Source: an uncultured Prevotellaceae bacterium (GTDB lineage: Bacteria; Bacteroidota; Bacteroidia; Bacteroidales; Bacteroidaceae). From it: a stretch of 64,000 nucleotides of DNA. The notes beneath the pieces were generated by a model. That model saw only the letters and a list, made by a program, of their open reading frames with translations, did no database searches and had not been told where the DNA came from. Shown in pieces: positions 7,661 to 15,269 of the stretch. The stretch is from positions 1 through 64,000 of the forward strand of contig CAMVIM010000014.1 in assembly GCA_947167515.1 (NCBI GenBank), read 5' to 3'. Each line of letters opens with the position of its first letter. The first letter of the stretch is position 1. The position numbers and the translations under genes were made by a program.

Positions 7661-8488
7661 TTACCAAGGGAAATTCTCTGGGTCGTTCATGTCGCTTGAG
7701 CGCATGTTTTGGTTGAGCGAGTTCACGGCCTGCATGTCTTCGTCGCTCAAGGTGAAGTGCATTACCTCCAGATTCTCGGCAAAATGGTTGGGACGGCAAC
7801 GAGGAATGGTAATTAAGTCTCGTTGCACAATCCAGCGGAGCACAATCTGCGAGGCTGTCTTCTGATATTTTGCAGCCAAAGACTGGAGTAGGGGATGACC
7901 TGTCACATCGATGTCACCCTGTCCGAATGGTCCCCATCCTTCCACCTGAATGCCCAACTGACGGTTGTAGGCGATGTTCTCTTCCTGCGACATGAACGGA
8001 TGCACTTCAATCTGATTGATGACGGGACGTATTTCTGCATAAGTGAGCAGTTCGTCCAAATGATGAGGGTTGAAGTTACTTACACCAATGGAACGTACCT
8101 TCCCTTTTCTTACGAAATCCTCCATCACTTGCCAAGTGTGTCTGACACAATCCTTCACGGGCCAGTGAATCAGCAGCAAGTCGATGTAGTCCATCTTCAG
8201 TTTGGCAAGGCTCTCGTCGATAGACCGACGGACAGCTTGCTCCCCCTGCCGCATCACGTTAGGGACAATTTTAGTGGTGAGGAACACCTCGTTGCGTGGC
8301 ACACTACTGTCGGCAATCCCTTGTCCCACCTCCTCCTCGTTCTCATACATTTGGGCTGTATCGATGTGACGGAATCCGGCTTCAAGTGCCAAGCGCACAT
8401 TCTCTCGTGCTGTCTCTCCGCGAAGTGTCCATGTGCCAGCCCCCATTTGCGGAATCTCAATACCGTTGTTCAATATTAACTTCATCAT
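7661..8488 (-). CDS. Aldo/keto reductase
   Basis: This is a full-length 275-residue AKR of the 2,5-diketo-D-gluconate reductase type. The catalytic tetrad is visible: D43 and Y48 in HIDTAQMYEN, K73 in TTKI and H108 in LLIHWP. NADPH-binding motifs follow (GVSNFNPHHLDEL, NQIEVHPF, and the C-terminal IPRCRPNHFAENLEV). It should reduce aldehydes or ketones with NADPH in the cytoplasm. It lies 22 bp upstream of the exported flavin-binding gene on the same strand. Confidence 0.93.
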   Translation of the reverse strand: MMKLILNNGIEIPQMGAGTWTLRGETARENVRLALEAGFRHIDTAQMYENEEEVGQGIADSSVPRNEVFLTTKIVPNVMRQGEQAVRRSIDESLAKLKMDYIDLLLIHWPVKDCVRHTWQVMEDFVRKGKVRSIGVSNFNPHHLDELLTYAEIRPVINQIEVHPFMSQEENIAYNRQLGIQVEGWGPFGQGDIDVTGHPLLQSLAAKYQKTASQIVLRWIVQRDLITIPRCRPNHFAENLEVMHFTLSDEDMQAVNSLNQNMRSSDMNDPENFPW

Positions 8489-8581
8489 GTTGTTGTTTTA
8501 TTTAGTGTTTGAATGAATGGATTGTTTCAGTTGTTGGATTTCCTGATAGCTGATGGCTCGTGACCATTTATTCCATGATGT

Positions 8582-9307
8582 CTAAATGACAACCATTCTT
8601 ATTTCAATGTCATCCACAGGTCTGTCGCCATGTCCTGTGGCTGAACTCTGAATCATCTCAACCACATCAAGACCTTCTTCCACTTCGCCAAAGACGGTGT
8701 ATTGACCATCAAGGTGTGGAGTGCCACCAACCGTCGAGTATATCTTCAACTGTTCATCAGTCAATCCAGTTTTGCCAACCTTATGTTCTGCTTCTGCAAC
8801 CAGCTTCTCTTGCAGTTCCTGAAGTCCGTCACGATTCCTGTCTCGACGCATCTGCATGATTTCAGCACGATGTTCTGCTGCAAGAGCATTGAACTCAGCC
8901 TGCACTTTTTGCATTCTCAGTTGCTTGGAGAACTGACGAAGTTGTCCCTCATTATACACCTGTCCCCAAACAATATAGAACTGAGAACCGCTGCTTCGGC
9001 GCTCCGGATTAACTTTGTCGCCTTGTCTTGCAGCGGCTAATGCTCCACGCTTATGGAAGAGTCCATCCTTGATTTCGGCCTCAAGCGTATAATCAGGACC
9101 TCCTACCCCAAGCATCTTTCCGGCAGGTGCGCCTTTTGAATCCGAATCCCCTCCTTGAATCATGAAGTCCTTAATCACTCGATGGAACAATGTGCCATCA
9201 TAATACCCCTCCTTTGCCAACTTCAGGAAGTTGTCGCGGTGGATGGGTGTCTCGTCATACAGGCGAACTACGATGTCGCCCAGCATGGTTTGAATCTTAA
9301 CTTTCAT
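8582..9307 (-). CDS. Cyclophilin-type peptidyl-prolyl isomerase
   Basis: The cyclophilin core is clear: the DNFLKLAKEGYYDGTLFHRV stretch with the catalytic Arg, FMIQGGD, GSQFYIVWG and the late VFGEVEEGLDVVEMI. A 50-residue charged helical insertion (about residues 115-170) lies between the halves, as in many Bacteroidetes cyclophilins. I use the ATG at 9307; an earlier TTG would add five residues. There is no signal peptide, so it acts in the cytoplasm as a folding catalyst. It is the minus-strand gene served by copy 1 of the repeated divergent promoter module. Confidence 0.93.
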   Translation of the reverse strand: MKVKIQTMLGDIVVRLYDETPIHRDNFLKLAKEGYYDGTLFHRVIKDFMIQGGDSDSKGAPAGKMLGVGGPDYTLEAEIKDGLFHKRGALAAARQGDKVNPERRSSGSQFYIVWGQVYNEGQLRQFSKQLRMQKVQAEFNALAAEHRAEIMQMRRDRNRDGLQELQEKLVAEAEHKVGKTGLTDEQLKIYSTVGGTPHLDGQYTVFGEVEEGLDVVEMIQSSATGHGDRPVDDIEIRMVVI

Positions 9308-9325
9308 CTCCTTATATTTCAATTT

Positions 9326-9453
9326 CTGACAAAAGTACGAAAAAACGATGATATTCTTTCGATTTAAACATTAAGATGTGATGTCTGAGCATTATTCTCA
9401 TGAAAAAAGTGTAATTTTGTAACCGTTTTTTAGCATCATTGATATGGAATCAT
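9326..9453. repeat. Divergent promoter module, copy 1
   Basis: This 128-bp segment recurs at 15143-15269 (almost identical) and 17073-17192 (diverged). It carries TAATTTTG on the plus strand and TACTTTTG on the minus strand, both matching TAnnTTTG, so it can drive the cyclophilin gene leftward and carbonic anhydrase rightward. Confidence 0.85.
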
Positions 9454-9503
9454 ATGAGAATCAGCTACACAAAGACTATAACTTTATAAAGCCTCAGTCA
9501 TGA
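9444..9503 (+). CDS. Leader peptide duplicated from the PNPOx-like gene
   Basis: A 19-codon frame (begins MESYENQLHKDY) starts inside the repeat and ends with a TGA that overlaps the carbonic anhydrase ATG (ATGA). Its first residues match the N-terminus of the protein encoded at 15260 (MESFENQLYQD). It is either a translated, coupled leader or simply the duplicated 5' end of that gene. Confidence 0.45.
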   Translation: MESYENQLHKDYNFIKPQS

Positions 9504-10042
9504 TTGACCAAATTATTAACTACAACAAGACTTTCGTAGAGCAAAAGGGCTACGAGAAGTATATCACAGACAAGTACCCTGACAAAAAACTGGCTGTGCT
9601 TTCGTGTATGGACACCAGACTGACAGAGCTGCTTCCAGCGGCACTCGGGCTGAAGAACGGTGATGCGAAGATTATCAAGAACGCTGGAGGTTTGGTTATC
9701 TCCGCTTTCGACTCAGCTATGCGTAGCCTGATTGTGGCCATTTACGAGTTGGGTGTGCAAGAAATCATGGTGGTGGCTCACTCTCATTGTGGAGCCTGTC
9801 ATATGAGCTACGACCACTTCCACCACGAAATGATAGCAAGGGGCGTAACAGACGAAACGCTCGACACTATTCGCAAGTGTGGCATCGACCTCGACCAATG
9901 GTTAGAGGGGTTCAAAGACACCCCCACTTCTGTCCGAAAGACCGTTGAGACCATCAAGACCCATCCGCTGGTGCCGAAGGATATTGTGGTTCGTGGCTTT
10001 ATCATTGATTCGGAAACAGGTGAATTAGAAGAGATAAAATAA
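9500..10042 (+). CDS. Beta-class carbonic anhydrase
   Basis: The 180-residue protein carries the zinc-site motifs of beta carbonic anhydrases: C36-x-D38-x-R40 in SCMDTR and H94/C97 in HSHCGAC, with the NAGG loop between them. It interconverts CO2 and bicarbonate in the cytoplasm. The short length and the TSVRKTVETIKTHPL tail are typical of the small bacterial clade. The start overlaps the stop of the duplicated leader frame, so translation may be coupled to it. Transcription probably comes from the repeated promoter module. Confidence 0.93.
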   Translation: MIDQIINYNKTFVEQKGYEKYITDKYPDKKLAVLSCMDTRLTELLPAALGLKNGDAKIIKNAGGLVISAFDSAMRSLIVAIYELGVQEIMVVAHSHCGACHMSYDHFHHEMIARGVTDETLDTIRKCGIDLDQWLEGFKDTPTSVRKTVETIKTHPLVPKDIVVRGFIIDSETGELEEIK

Positions 10043-10056
10043 TCAAACTTCAAAAT

Positions 10057-10638
10057 ATGGATAACAAGATTTTTTGTTTAGAAACTGAATGGGAACAAAG
10101 CGTATCTGATATGAAATATGAGCCTCAGGCAAAGCCGATGCTTGAGTTTCTAAATAATTTAAATGGAATTGAATTTGCTTTCAGACAGGTGGCGACAAAA
10201 TCTGATTTCGACTATTACATCAGTCATCTGAAGCGGGCATCATACAAAGGCTATACAATCGTTTACCTCTGTTTTCATGGAGAGAAGTGTAGAATCGTTT
10301 TTGCCGATTCAGGCAAATATGGCGGAGAACGTCATTATGATTTAATAGAATTCGCAGAAGCCAACAATAATGTGTTTGATGGTAAGATTGTCCATTTTGG
10401 CAGTTGCAGCACATTAAAAATGAATGAACAAGAGATTAAAGAATTCAAAAGACTGACAGGTGCGTCAATGGTAACAGGTTATGAAAAGCCTGTCGAGATG
10501 ACCGAGAGTTTCATTTTTGAAGCCTGGTTGTTGAACACATTTTACAAGCACCCTGATTTTCGAGCTAAGCGAATGATAGATTTAGCCCGTAAAGAGATGC
10601 CTTATTTTGTAGAAAGATATAAATTTGTTGCTTATTAA
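10057..10638 (+). CDS. Caspase-fold-like hypothetical protein
   Basis: The 193-residue protein is not one I can name, but two motifs resemble the catalytic dyad of caspase-fold (CHAT/C14-like) peptidases. They are a hydrophobic strand ending in histidine and glycine (YLCFHG, H74) and a second strand ending in a cysteine (IVHFGSCSTL, C117), followed by TGASMVTGYEKPVEMTES. It lies 14 bp after carbonic anhydrase and may be cotranscribed. No partner or repeat domain is fused to it. It could equally be a non-peptidase member of the fold. Confidence 0.65.
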   Translation: MDNKIFCLETEWEQSVSDMKYEPQAKPMLEFLNNLNGIEFAFRQVATKSDFDYYISHLKRASYKGYTIVYLCFHGEKCRIVFADSGKYGGERHYDLIEFAEANNNVFDGKIVHFGSCSTLKMNEQEIKEFKRLTGASMVTGYEKPVEMTESFIFEAWLLNTFYKHPDFRAKRMIDLARKEMPYFVERYKFVAY

Positions 10639-10663
10639 TTACTCAACTTTCGGGAGTAATAAA

Positions 10664-10866
10664 AACCACAGATTAAGCAGATTACACGGATTATTTTGAC
10701 ACAAATTATGATGATTAAGCAGATTATGGCTTCTCGGCGAAGCCCCATGCGGCCAGAATACCCAAGAGTCGTCCACGACTCTCATACGTTAAATCCTTCA
10801 AGAATCGGCTAAATAGTTAAGACACCAGCAGAAGAAAAATCCGTTTAATCCGCTGAATCCGTGGTT
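10664..10866. repeat. Imperfect inverted repeat pair in an intergenic region
   Basis: A 29-bp arm at 10664-10692 (aaccacagattaagcagatt and onward) is matched in inverse orientation at 10838-10866 with about four mismatches. Between them lies 145 bp without a gene. Such arms are a familiar type of dispersed intergenic repeat in Bacteroidales. Confidence 0.7.
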
Positions 10867-10899
10867 GAAAAACGTCCGAAACTTTTATTGATTATAAAC

Positions 10900-11463
10900 A
10901 TGAAGAGTTTCAAATCAACTGCGTGGCTGTTACCACAACCGGTGCTGATTATCGGCACTTATGACAAAGAAGGTAAACCCAATGCGATGAACGCAGCTTG
11001 GGGTGGCCAATGGGATATGCATGAAATCATTATCTCACTTGGTTCACATCAGACGACGGACAATCTCGCTGTGAATCCTGAGTTCACTGTCGCCTTTGCA
11101 ACTGCTGAGACTATGGTAGCCTCTGACTATGTAGGCATCGTCAGTGGCAGGAACACACCTGACAAGATGGAGAAAACAGGCTGGACATCGGAGAAGGCTC
11201 CCAACGTGAATGCACCACTATTCAAGGACTTCCCCATGACGCTGGAATGCCGTGTGAAGCAGAAGATAGACGAGAGCGAGACAGGCTATTATCTCGTTGC
11301 AGAAATCGTCAATATACTTTGTGACGAGAAGTATCTGGCTGAAGATGGCAAGCCCGATGTGGAGAAAATGGAACTGATTATCTTCGACCCCATACACCAT
11401 ACTTACATCCAACTTGGCAAGAAAGTGGGCAAGGCATTCTCAGACGGTAAAAAAATGAAATAA
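10900..11463 (+). CDS. Flavin reductase family protein
   Basis: The protein (187 residues from the ATG at 10900) has the FMN-binding split-barrel fold of the flavin reductase/DIM6-NTAB family: LLPQPVLIIGTYDKEGKPNA, MNAAWGGQWDM, then NPEFTVAFATAETMVASDYV and NAPLFKDFPMTLECRV. No signal peptide is present. The upstream in-frame codons back to 10861 fall in the inverted repeat and are not used. It probably reduces or binds FMN for an oxidoreductase; the nitroreductase downstream is a candidate neighbour in function. Confidence 0.9.
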   Translation: MKSFKSTAWLLPQPVLIIGTYDKEGKPNAMNAAWGGQWDMHEIIISLGSHQTTDNLAVNPEFTVAFATAETMVASDYVGIVSGRNTPDKMEKTGWTSEKAPNVNAPLFKDFPMTLECRVKQKIDESETGYYLVAEIVNILCDEKYLAEDGKPDVEKMELIIFDPIHHTYIQLGKKVGKAFSDGKKMK

Positions 11464-11518
11464 CTTCATCAAATACATAACGAACGAGACTCCGTTCCTA
11501 TGTGCCGAACTATGCTGT

Positions 11519-11986
11519 ATGAAGAAAATAATTAACCCCTGGCGCAAGCATCCTGGTTATAATTGCTTCGCCTGTTGTCCAGACAACCCCATCGGGCTTC
11601 ACTTAGAGTTCTATGAGGATGGTGACTATATTGTGAGTACCTGGCATCCAGAAAAGAACTATCAGGGTTGGATAGACACGATGCATGGCGGCATACTGAG
11701 CACGCTGATTGATGAAGTGTGCGGTTGGGTAGTCACCCGCAAATTGCAGACCAGCGGCTATACCGTGCAGCTAAATGTGAAGTTCCGCAAGGCAGTTCCT
11801 ACGACTGAGCCAGAGCTGACCATACGGGCCAAAATCGCGAAACAGGTGCGGAACCTTGCCTATATCAATGCGGAGATTACCAACAGCAAAGGCGAAGTCT
11901 GCAACGAGGGGGAAGCCATATACTTCCTGATGAACGAAGAAAAGGCTAAGGAAATGGGATTCTTACATTGCGAGGTTGAAGAATGA
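11519..11986 (+). CDS. PaaI-type hotdog thioesterase
   Basis: The 155-residue protein fits the hotdog acyl-CoA thioesterase family: an N-terminal CFACCPDNPIGLHL segment, the HGGILSTLIDEVCGW helix (residues 56-70) that holds the catalytic site, and the YTVQLNVKFRKAVP strand. It would hydrolyse a small acyl-CoA or aryl-CoA thioester in the cytoplasm. It precedes the nitroreductase by 14 bp and likely shares its transcript. Confidence 0.88.
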   Translation: MKKIINPWRKHPGYNCFACCPDNPIGLHLEFYEDGDYIVSTWHPEKNYQGWIDTMHGGILSTLIDEVCGWVVTRKLQTSGYTVQLNVKFRKAVPTTEPELTIRAKIAKQVRNLAYINAEITNSKGEVCNEGEAIYFLMNEEKAKEMGFLHCEVEE

Positions 11987-12000
11987 TTTTACCATAATAT

Positions 12001-12696
12001 ATGTTGACAATGACACTACAAGAAGCTATTGAAGCCCGTCACAGTGTAAGGGCATATAAGGAGCAGCCGTTGACAGAGGATGTTGTTAGACTGCTTGAAG
12101 AGCAGATTGCGCTTTTGAACCGTGACTGCAATTTGCATATTCAGCTTATCCAGAACGAGCCAAAGGCGTTCCAAGGTACTATGGCGAAATACGGCAAGTT
12201 CCGTAATGTCTGCAACTACATCGTCATGGCAGGTAAGAAGTCCGAAAACCTTGATGAGCGTGTTGGCTATTACGGCGAGCACCTTGTCCTTCTGTCTCAG
12301 ACGCTGGGATTGAATACCTGTTGGGTAGGTCTCTCTTACTCGAAGGTGCCAGGAACCTACGTGCTTGATGACGGCGAAAAGATTGCCTGTTATATTGCCA
12401 TCGGTTATGGCGAGACACAGGGAGTCGGTCATAAAATCAAGACCGTCAGGCAAGTGAGCAATGCCAGTGACATCACTCCGTCATGGTTCAAGAAGGGAGT
12501 TCAAGCAGCCTTGCTTGCTCCAACAGCCGTGAACCAGCAGAAGTTCTCGTTTGAATATGTAGGCATGGAGAACAATCGTCCAAAGATACGAGCAAAGAAA
12601 GGGTTCTCCATAATTGGATATACTCAGATGGATTTGGGCATTGCCAAATATCATTTCGAGATTGGAGCAGGAAAGGACAACATCATTTGGGAATGA
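12001..12696 (+). CDS. Nitroreductase family protein
   Basis: The FMN-dependent nitroreductase fold is shown by EAIEARHSVRAYKEQPL at the N-terminus, the ERVGYYGEHLVLLSQTLGLN helix with WVGLSYSK, and the second-half LLAPTAVNQQKFSFEY motif. The order matches the putative TM-nitroreductase branch, in which the FMN site is built from both halves. The start could be 12001 or the ATG at 12010. Its stop overlaps the start of the following acetyltransferase by 4 bp, indicating one operon. Confidence 0.9.
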   Translation: MLTMTLQEAIEARHSVRAYKEQPLTEDVVRLLEEQIALLNRDCNLHIQLIQNEPKAFQGTMAKYGKFRNVCNYIVMAGKKSENLDERVGYYGEHLVLLSQTLGLNTCWVGLSYSKVPGTYVLDDGEKIACYIAIGYGETQGVGHKIKTVRQVSNASDITPSWFKKGVQAALLAPTAVNQQKFSFEYVGMENNRPKIRAKKGFSIIGYTQMDLGIAKYHFEIGAGKDNIIWE

Positions 12697-13145
12697 ACAG
12701 CGAACTGCAACTACATAAGAAATCGTTTCAGGAACTGACCACAGAAGAACTATACGAACTCCTAAGAGTGCGTAGCGAGGTGTTCGTGGTCGAGCAGAAC
12801 TGCGTCTATCAGGACATGGACGGCGATGACCAGCAAGCCATTCATCTATGGTTGACCGTAGAAGAAATAGTCGTTGCCTTGGCTCGTGTATGTCCTGCCG
12901 GTACCCACATGAAGGAAATATCAATCGGTAGGGTCATCACTACAGAACGAGGCAAAGGATATGGCAAGCAAATCATGCTTCATGCTATTGATGCTGCCAT
13001 CGAACATTTTGGAGCGACTATCATTGATATTGAGGCACAGGAGTATGCCAGAGGATTCTATGAAAGCGTTGGATTCAGAAAATCATCCGAGACTTTCATG
13101 CTTGATGGTATCCCTCACATTAAAATGACTTGGACAAGAAAATGA
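12693..13145 (+). CDS. GNAT acetyltransferase, ElaA-like
   Basis: I start this gene at the ATG at 12693, which overlaps the nitroreductase stop (ATGA). The product resembles ElaA-type GNAT proteins: LYELLRVRSEVFVVEQNC, then the acetyl-CoA loop motif RVITTERGKGYGKQIM, and the C-terminal YARGFYESVGFRK. It would transfer an acetyl group from acetyl-CoA to an unknown amine. It is in turn overlapped by the hydrolase gene, so four genes from 11519 to 13735 appear to form one transcription unit. Confidence 0.9.
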   Translation: MNSELQLHKKSFQELTTEELYELLRVRSEVFVVEQNCVYQDMDGDDQQAIHLWLTVEEIVVALARVCPAGTHMKEISIGRVITTERGKGYGKQIMLHAIDAAIEHFGATIIDIEAQEYARGFYESVGFRKSSETFMLDGIPHIKMTWTRK

Positions 13146-13735
13146 AGAAGATATTGTTCCTACACGGCTTCTATGCCAGTGGCCAGTGCGTACCAGCGAT
13201 GGCTTTGCGTGAGTCCTTCGAGGGTCGTGCAGAGGTACTTACGCCTGACCTGCCCATGCACCCGAGAGAGGCTATCGATTTTATCTGTGAACTGATAGAC
13301 CGCGAGAAGCCAGACCTTCTGGTGGGCAATAGCTGCGGAGCGTTCTATGCTCAGATGCTGGCTCCCATTGTGGGCATCCCTGCATTGCTTGGTAATCCTC
13401 ACTTCCAGATGACGGAGTTCCTGAAGCAGCGCATTGGCGAACATCGGTACAAATCGCCACGAAAGGACGGCAAACAAGATTTCACCATCAATGAAGCCTT
13501 GATTGAAGAGTTTGCCGAACTGGAGACCGCACAGTTCAACTACTGCAATCCTTACTACAAAGACCGGATCTGGGGTTTATTTGGCGAACAGGACACACTG
13601 GCACACTTCGAACCGCTCTTCTTGGAGCACTACAACCTGTCGTTCCACTTCCCTGGAGGTCACACTCCGACAGCAGAAGAAGTCCGTGACTGGTATGTGC
13701 CGTTAGTTGAAAAACTGCTGATGAAAATGGGTTAA
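13142..13735 (+). CDS. YqiA-like alpha/beta hydrolase
   Basis: The 197-residue protein has an alpha/beta-hydrolase core with LFLHGFYASG at the oxyanion side, the nucleophile elbow GNSCG (S64), an acidic residue in FGEQDTL (D151) and the terminal histidine in PGGHTPTAEE (H174). This matches the YqiA/UPF0227 esterase group. The start at 13142 overlaps the preceding stop (ATGA). Its 3' end overlaps, on the opposite strand, the aberrant C-terminus of the truncated gene 13536-13997. Confidence 0.88.
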   Translation: MKKILFLHGFYASGQCVPAMALRESFEGRAEVLTPDLPMHPREAIDFICELIDREKPDLLVGNSCGAFYAQMLAPIVGIPALLGNPHFQMTEFLKQRIGEHRYKSPRKDGKQDFTINEALIEEFAELETAQFNYCNPYYKDRIWGLFGEQDTLAHFEPLFLEHYNLSFHFPGGHTPTAEEVRDWYVPLVEKLLMKMG

Positions 13736-13997
13736 ACTCTTCTCCCTCCTCATCATAGTACACCAGTCGCATGATTCTATATGTCGCAGGAACTTTCAGC
13801 ACCTCCAGCAAATGCCAGCGAGGTTTGCCAAAGTCGTAAGATGCACGGTCAAGGATGATTCGATTGGAGGTGTAATCAAACTGATAGTACCCTCCACCCA
13901 AACATGAATCGCCAGGCTTCAACAGGTCTTTATGCAGATGAACTATTCCAAGCCTGAAGAAGCCATCCATAGTGATGATGAATTTGGGTTGTTCCAT
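13536..13997 (-). pseudogene. Truncated second copy of the 6745-7050 gene
   Basis: The first 80 residues from the ATG at 13997 are almost identical to the protein encoded at 6745-7050, and even the 1-nt spacing to the upstream stop is kept. At about residue 85 the homology ends and the frame continues for about 65 codons antisense to the end of the convergent hydrolase gene. That tail is unlikely to be real protein. The duplication therefore appears to have brought only the 5' part of the gene here, or the 3' part was lost by recombination at about 13736. Confidence 0.7.
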
Positions 13998-13998
13998 A

Positions 13999-14400
13999 TC
14001 ATCCCAGTTTTGACATGAACCGTTCTCTATCCACGATGAATCTCAGGTGTGTGCCCTCTCCAAGTAAGGTGTCGCCGGAATAAGCGGACACCTTGAACTC
14101 AATCTTCTTGCCGTCAACCTTGGTCACTTCGGCTGTGGCTGTTACATTGGCTCCAATCTTCGAGGGTTTCAGGTGTGACGATTCAATATGACCTCCAACG
14201 GTAGTGCAACCTTCTGGAAGTTCTGCCGCTACAGCAAACATGGCAGCGTGTTCCATCAAGGCCATCATGGCAGGCGTGGCTAAGACAGGCATGTCTCCAG
14301 ATCCCATCCGAATGGCGGTGACGGATTCATTCACTGTCAACTCACTTGTATGTTTCAATCCTACTTCTATCATGTGTTCATTTTCTTTAATTTGCTTCAT
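13999..14400 (-). CDS. FlK-like hotdog thioesterase
   Basis: The product (133 residues from the ATG at 14400) has the compact hotdog fold of the fluoroacetyl-CoA-thioesterase-like family: VTAIRMGSGDMPVLATPAMM, the central EHAAMFAVAAELPEG helix, then TTVGGHIESSHLKPSKIG and KIEFKVSAYSGD. It would act on a small acyl-CoA in the cytoplasm. Upstream in-frame codons to 14526 overlap a small gene in another frame and are unlikely to be used. The truncated duplicate follows after 1 nt. Confidence 0.87.
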   Translation of the reverse strand: MKQIKENEHMIEVGLKHTSELTVNESVTAIRMGSGDMPVLATPAMMALMEHAAMFAVAAELPEGCTTVGGHIESSHLKPSKIGANVTATAEVTKVDGKKIEFKVSAYSGDTLLGEGTHLRFIVDRERFMSKLG

Positions 14401-14419
14401 AAGTACAAAAAGCGGCGAA

Positions 14420-14560
14420 TCAGCCGTTGATGTATCCCTTCGTGAGCATGTCGTAGTACACGGCCTCCAGTTCGGGCAATGTAAGTTTCTCCACAGAATG
14501 CTCAATGAGGCGGATGAGTTCGTCACGCCTGAGTTCTTCTGATTGGGTGAATCGTTCCAT
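14420..14560 (-). CDS. Small hypothetical protein, 46 residues
   Basis: I translated this by hand: it begins MERFTQSEELRRDELIRLIE and ends with DMLTKGYING. It is helical and charged, and the stop lies 19 bp before the thioesterase ATG, so it could be the first gene of that pair. An in-frame ATG at 14569 is an alternative start. The composition is protein-like, but I do not recognise a family. Confidence 0.5.
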   Translation of the reverse strand: MERFTQSEELRRDELIRLIEHSVEKLTLPELEAVYYDMLTKGYING

Positions 14561-14623
14561 AGATGACATATACTTTATTGGTGAGGGGCTTCAGCATGAT
14601 TCCTGTTTGCCGTATCATATCAT

Positions 14624-15064
14624 TCAGTCCTTAAAATCCCAGAATCCTGTACCTGTCTCTGGGTCAAACTTCCTACTGATGGCACCACCGATGGTTGGTC
14701 GCAGTTCTATCTCGGCCGTATAGAGAACCGTAGTGGCTTTCAAATGTCCACCCGCCATTCCGTGCTGACCGTCTTTTTTGAAAGAGAACAGGGCATGAGT
14801 ATGGTGAAAGAGTTGCCCGTCATTGTCTCTTACCACATTGCCATTGAGCGATACCAGTTCCAACATCCCTACCAGCCGTTCAGTCTCGAAACTGCCTGTC
14901 TCGGGGATGAACACCTGTAGCTCCGCACTCCGACAGCCACCAATGCCAGAGAAAACAGCTGATGGTATGGATTCCTTTTCGCAGATTTTGAGGAGGCTGC
15001 TGATGATTTCGTCCCCTCGGTCCATACGGACATAGTATGTCTCGCCTATCTTCTTGTATTCCAT
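14624..15064 (-). CDS. PPC domain (DUF296) protein
   Basis: The 146-residue protein is a stand-alone PPC/DUF296 domain: YYVRMDRGDEIISSLLKICE, SAVFSGIGGCRSAELQVF, HTHALFSFKKDGQHGMAGGHL and the closing EIELRPT strand. The family forms trimers; bacterial members are thought to bind DNA or a metal or ligand through the conserved histidines (the H-x-H in HTHA and the H in GGHL). Its function here is unknown. It is the leftward gene of promoter module copy 2. Confidence 0.9.
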   Translation of the reverse strand: MEYKKIGETYYVRMDRGDEIISSLLKICEKESIPSAVFSGIGGCRSAELQVFIPETGSFETERLVGMLELVSLNGNVVRDNDGQLFHHTHALFSFKKDGQHGMAGGHLKATTVLYTAEIELRPTIGGAISRKFDPETGTGFWDFKD

Positions 15065-15142
15065 CTCATTTAAATTTTGACAAGAATCGGTCTCTATCCC
15101 ACGACGACCTGATTCTTCCGTCAGTTCATTGCATCTGATTTG

Positions 15143-15269
15143 CTGACAAAAGTACGAAAAAACGATGATATTCTTTCGATTTAAACATTAAGATGTGATG
15201 TCTGAGCATTATTCTCATGAAAAAAGTGTAATTTTGTAACCGTTTTTAGCATCACTGATATGGAATCAT
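15143..15269. repeat. Divergent promoter module, copy 2
   Basis: This segment matches copy 1 (9326-9453) except for one T deletion in a T run and a single substitution in the last 20 bp. It contains the same TACTTTTG (minus) and TAATTTTG (plus) boxes, and ends at the ATG of the PNPOx-like gene. Confidence 0.88.
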
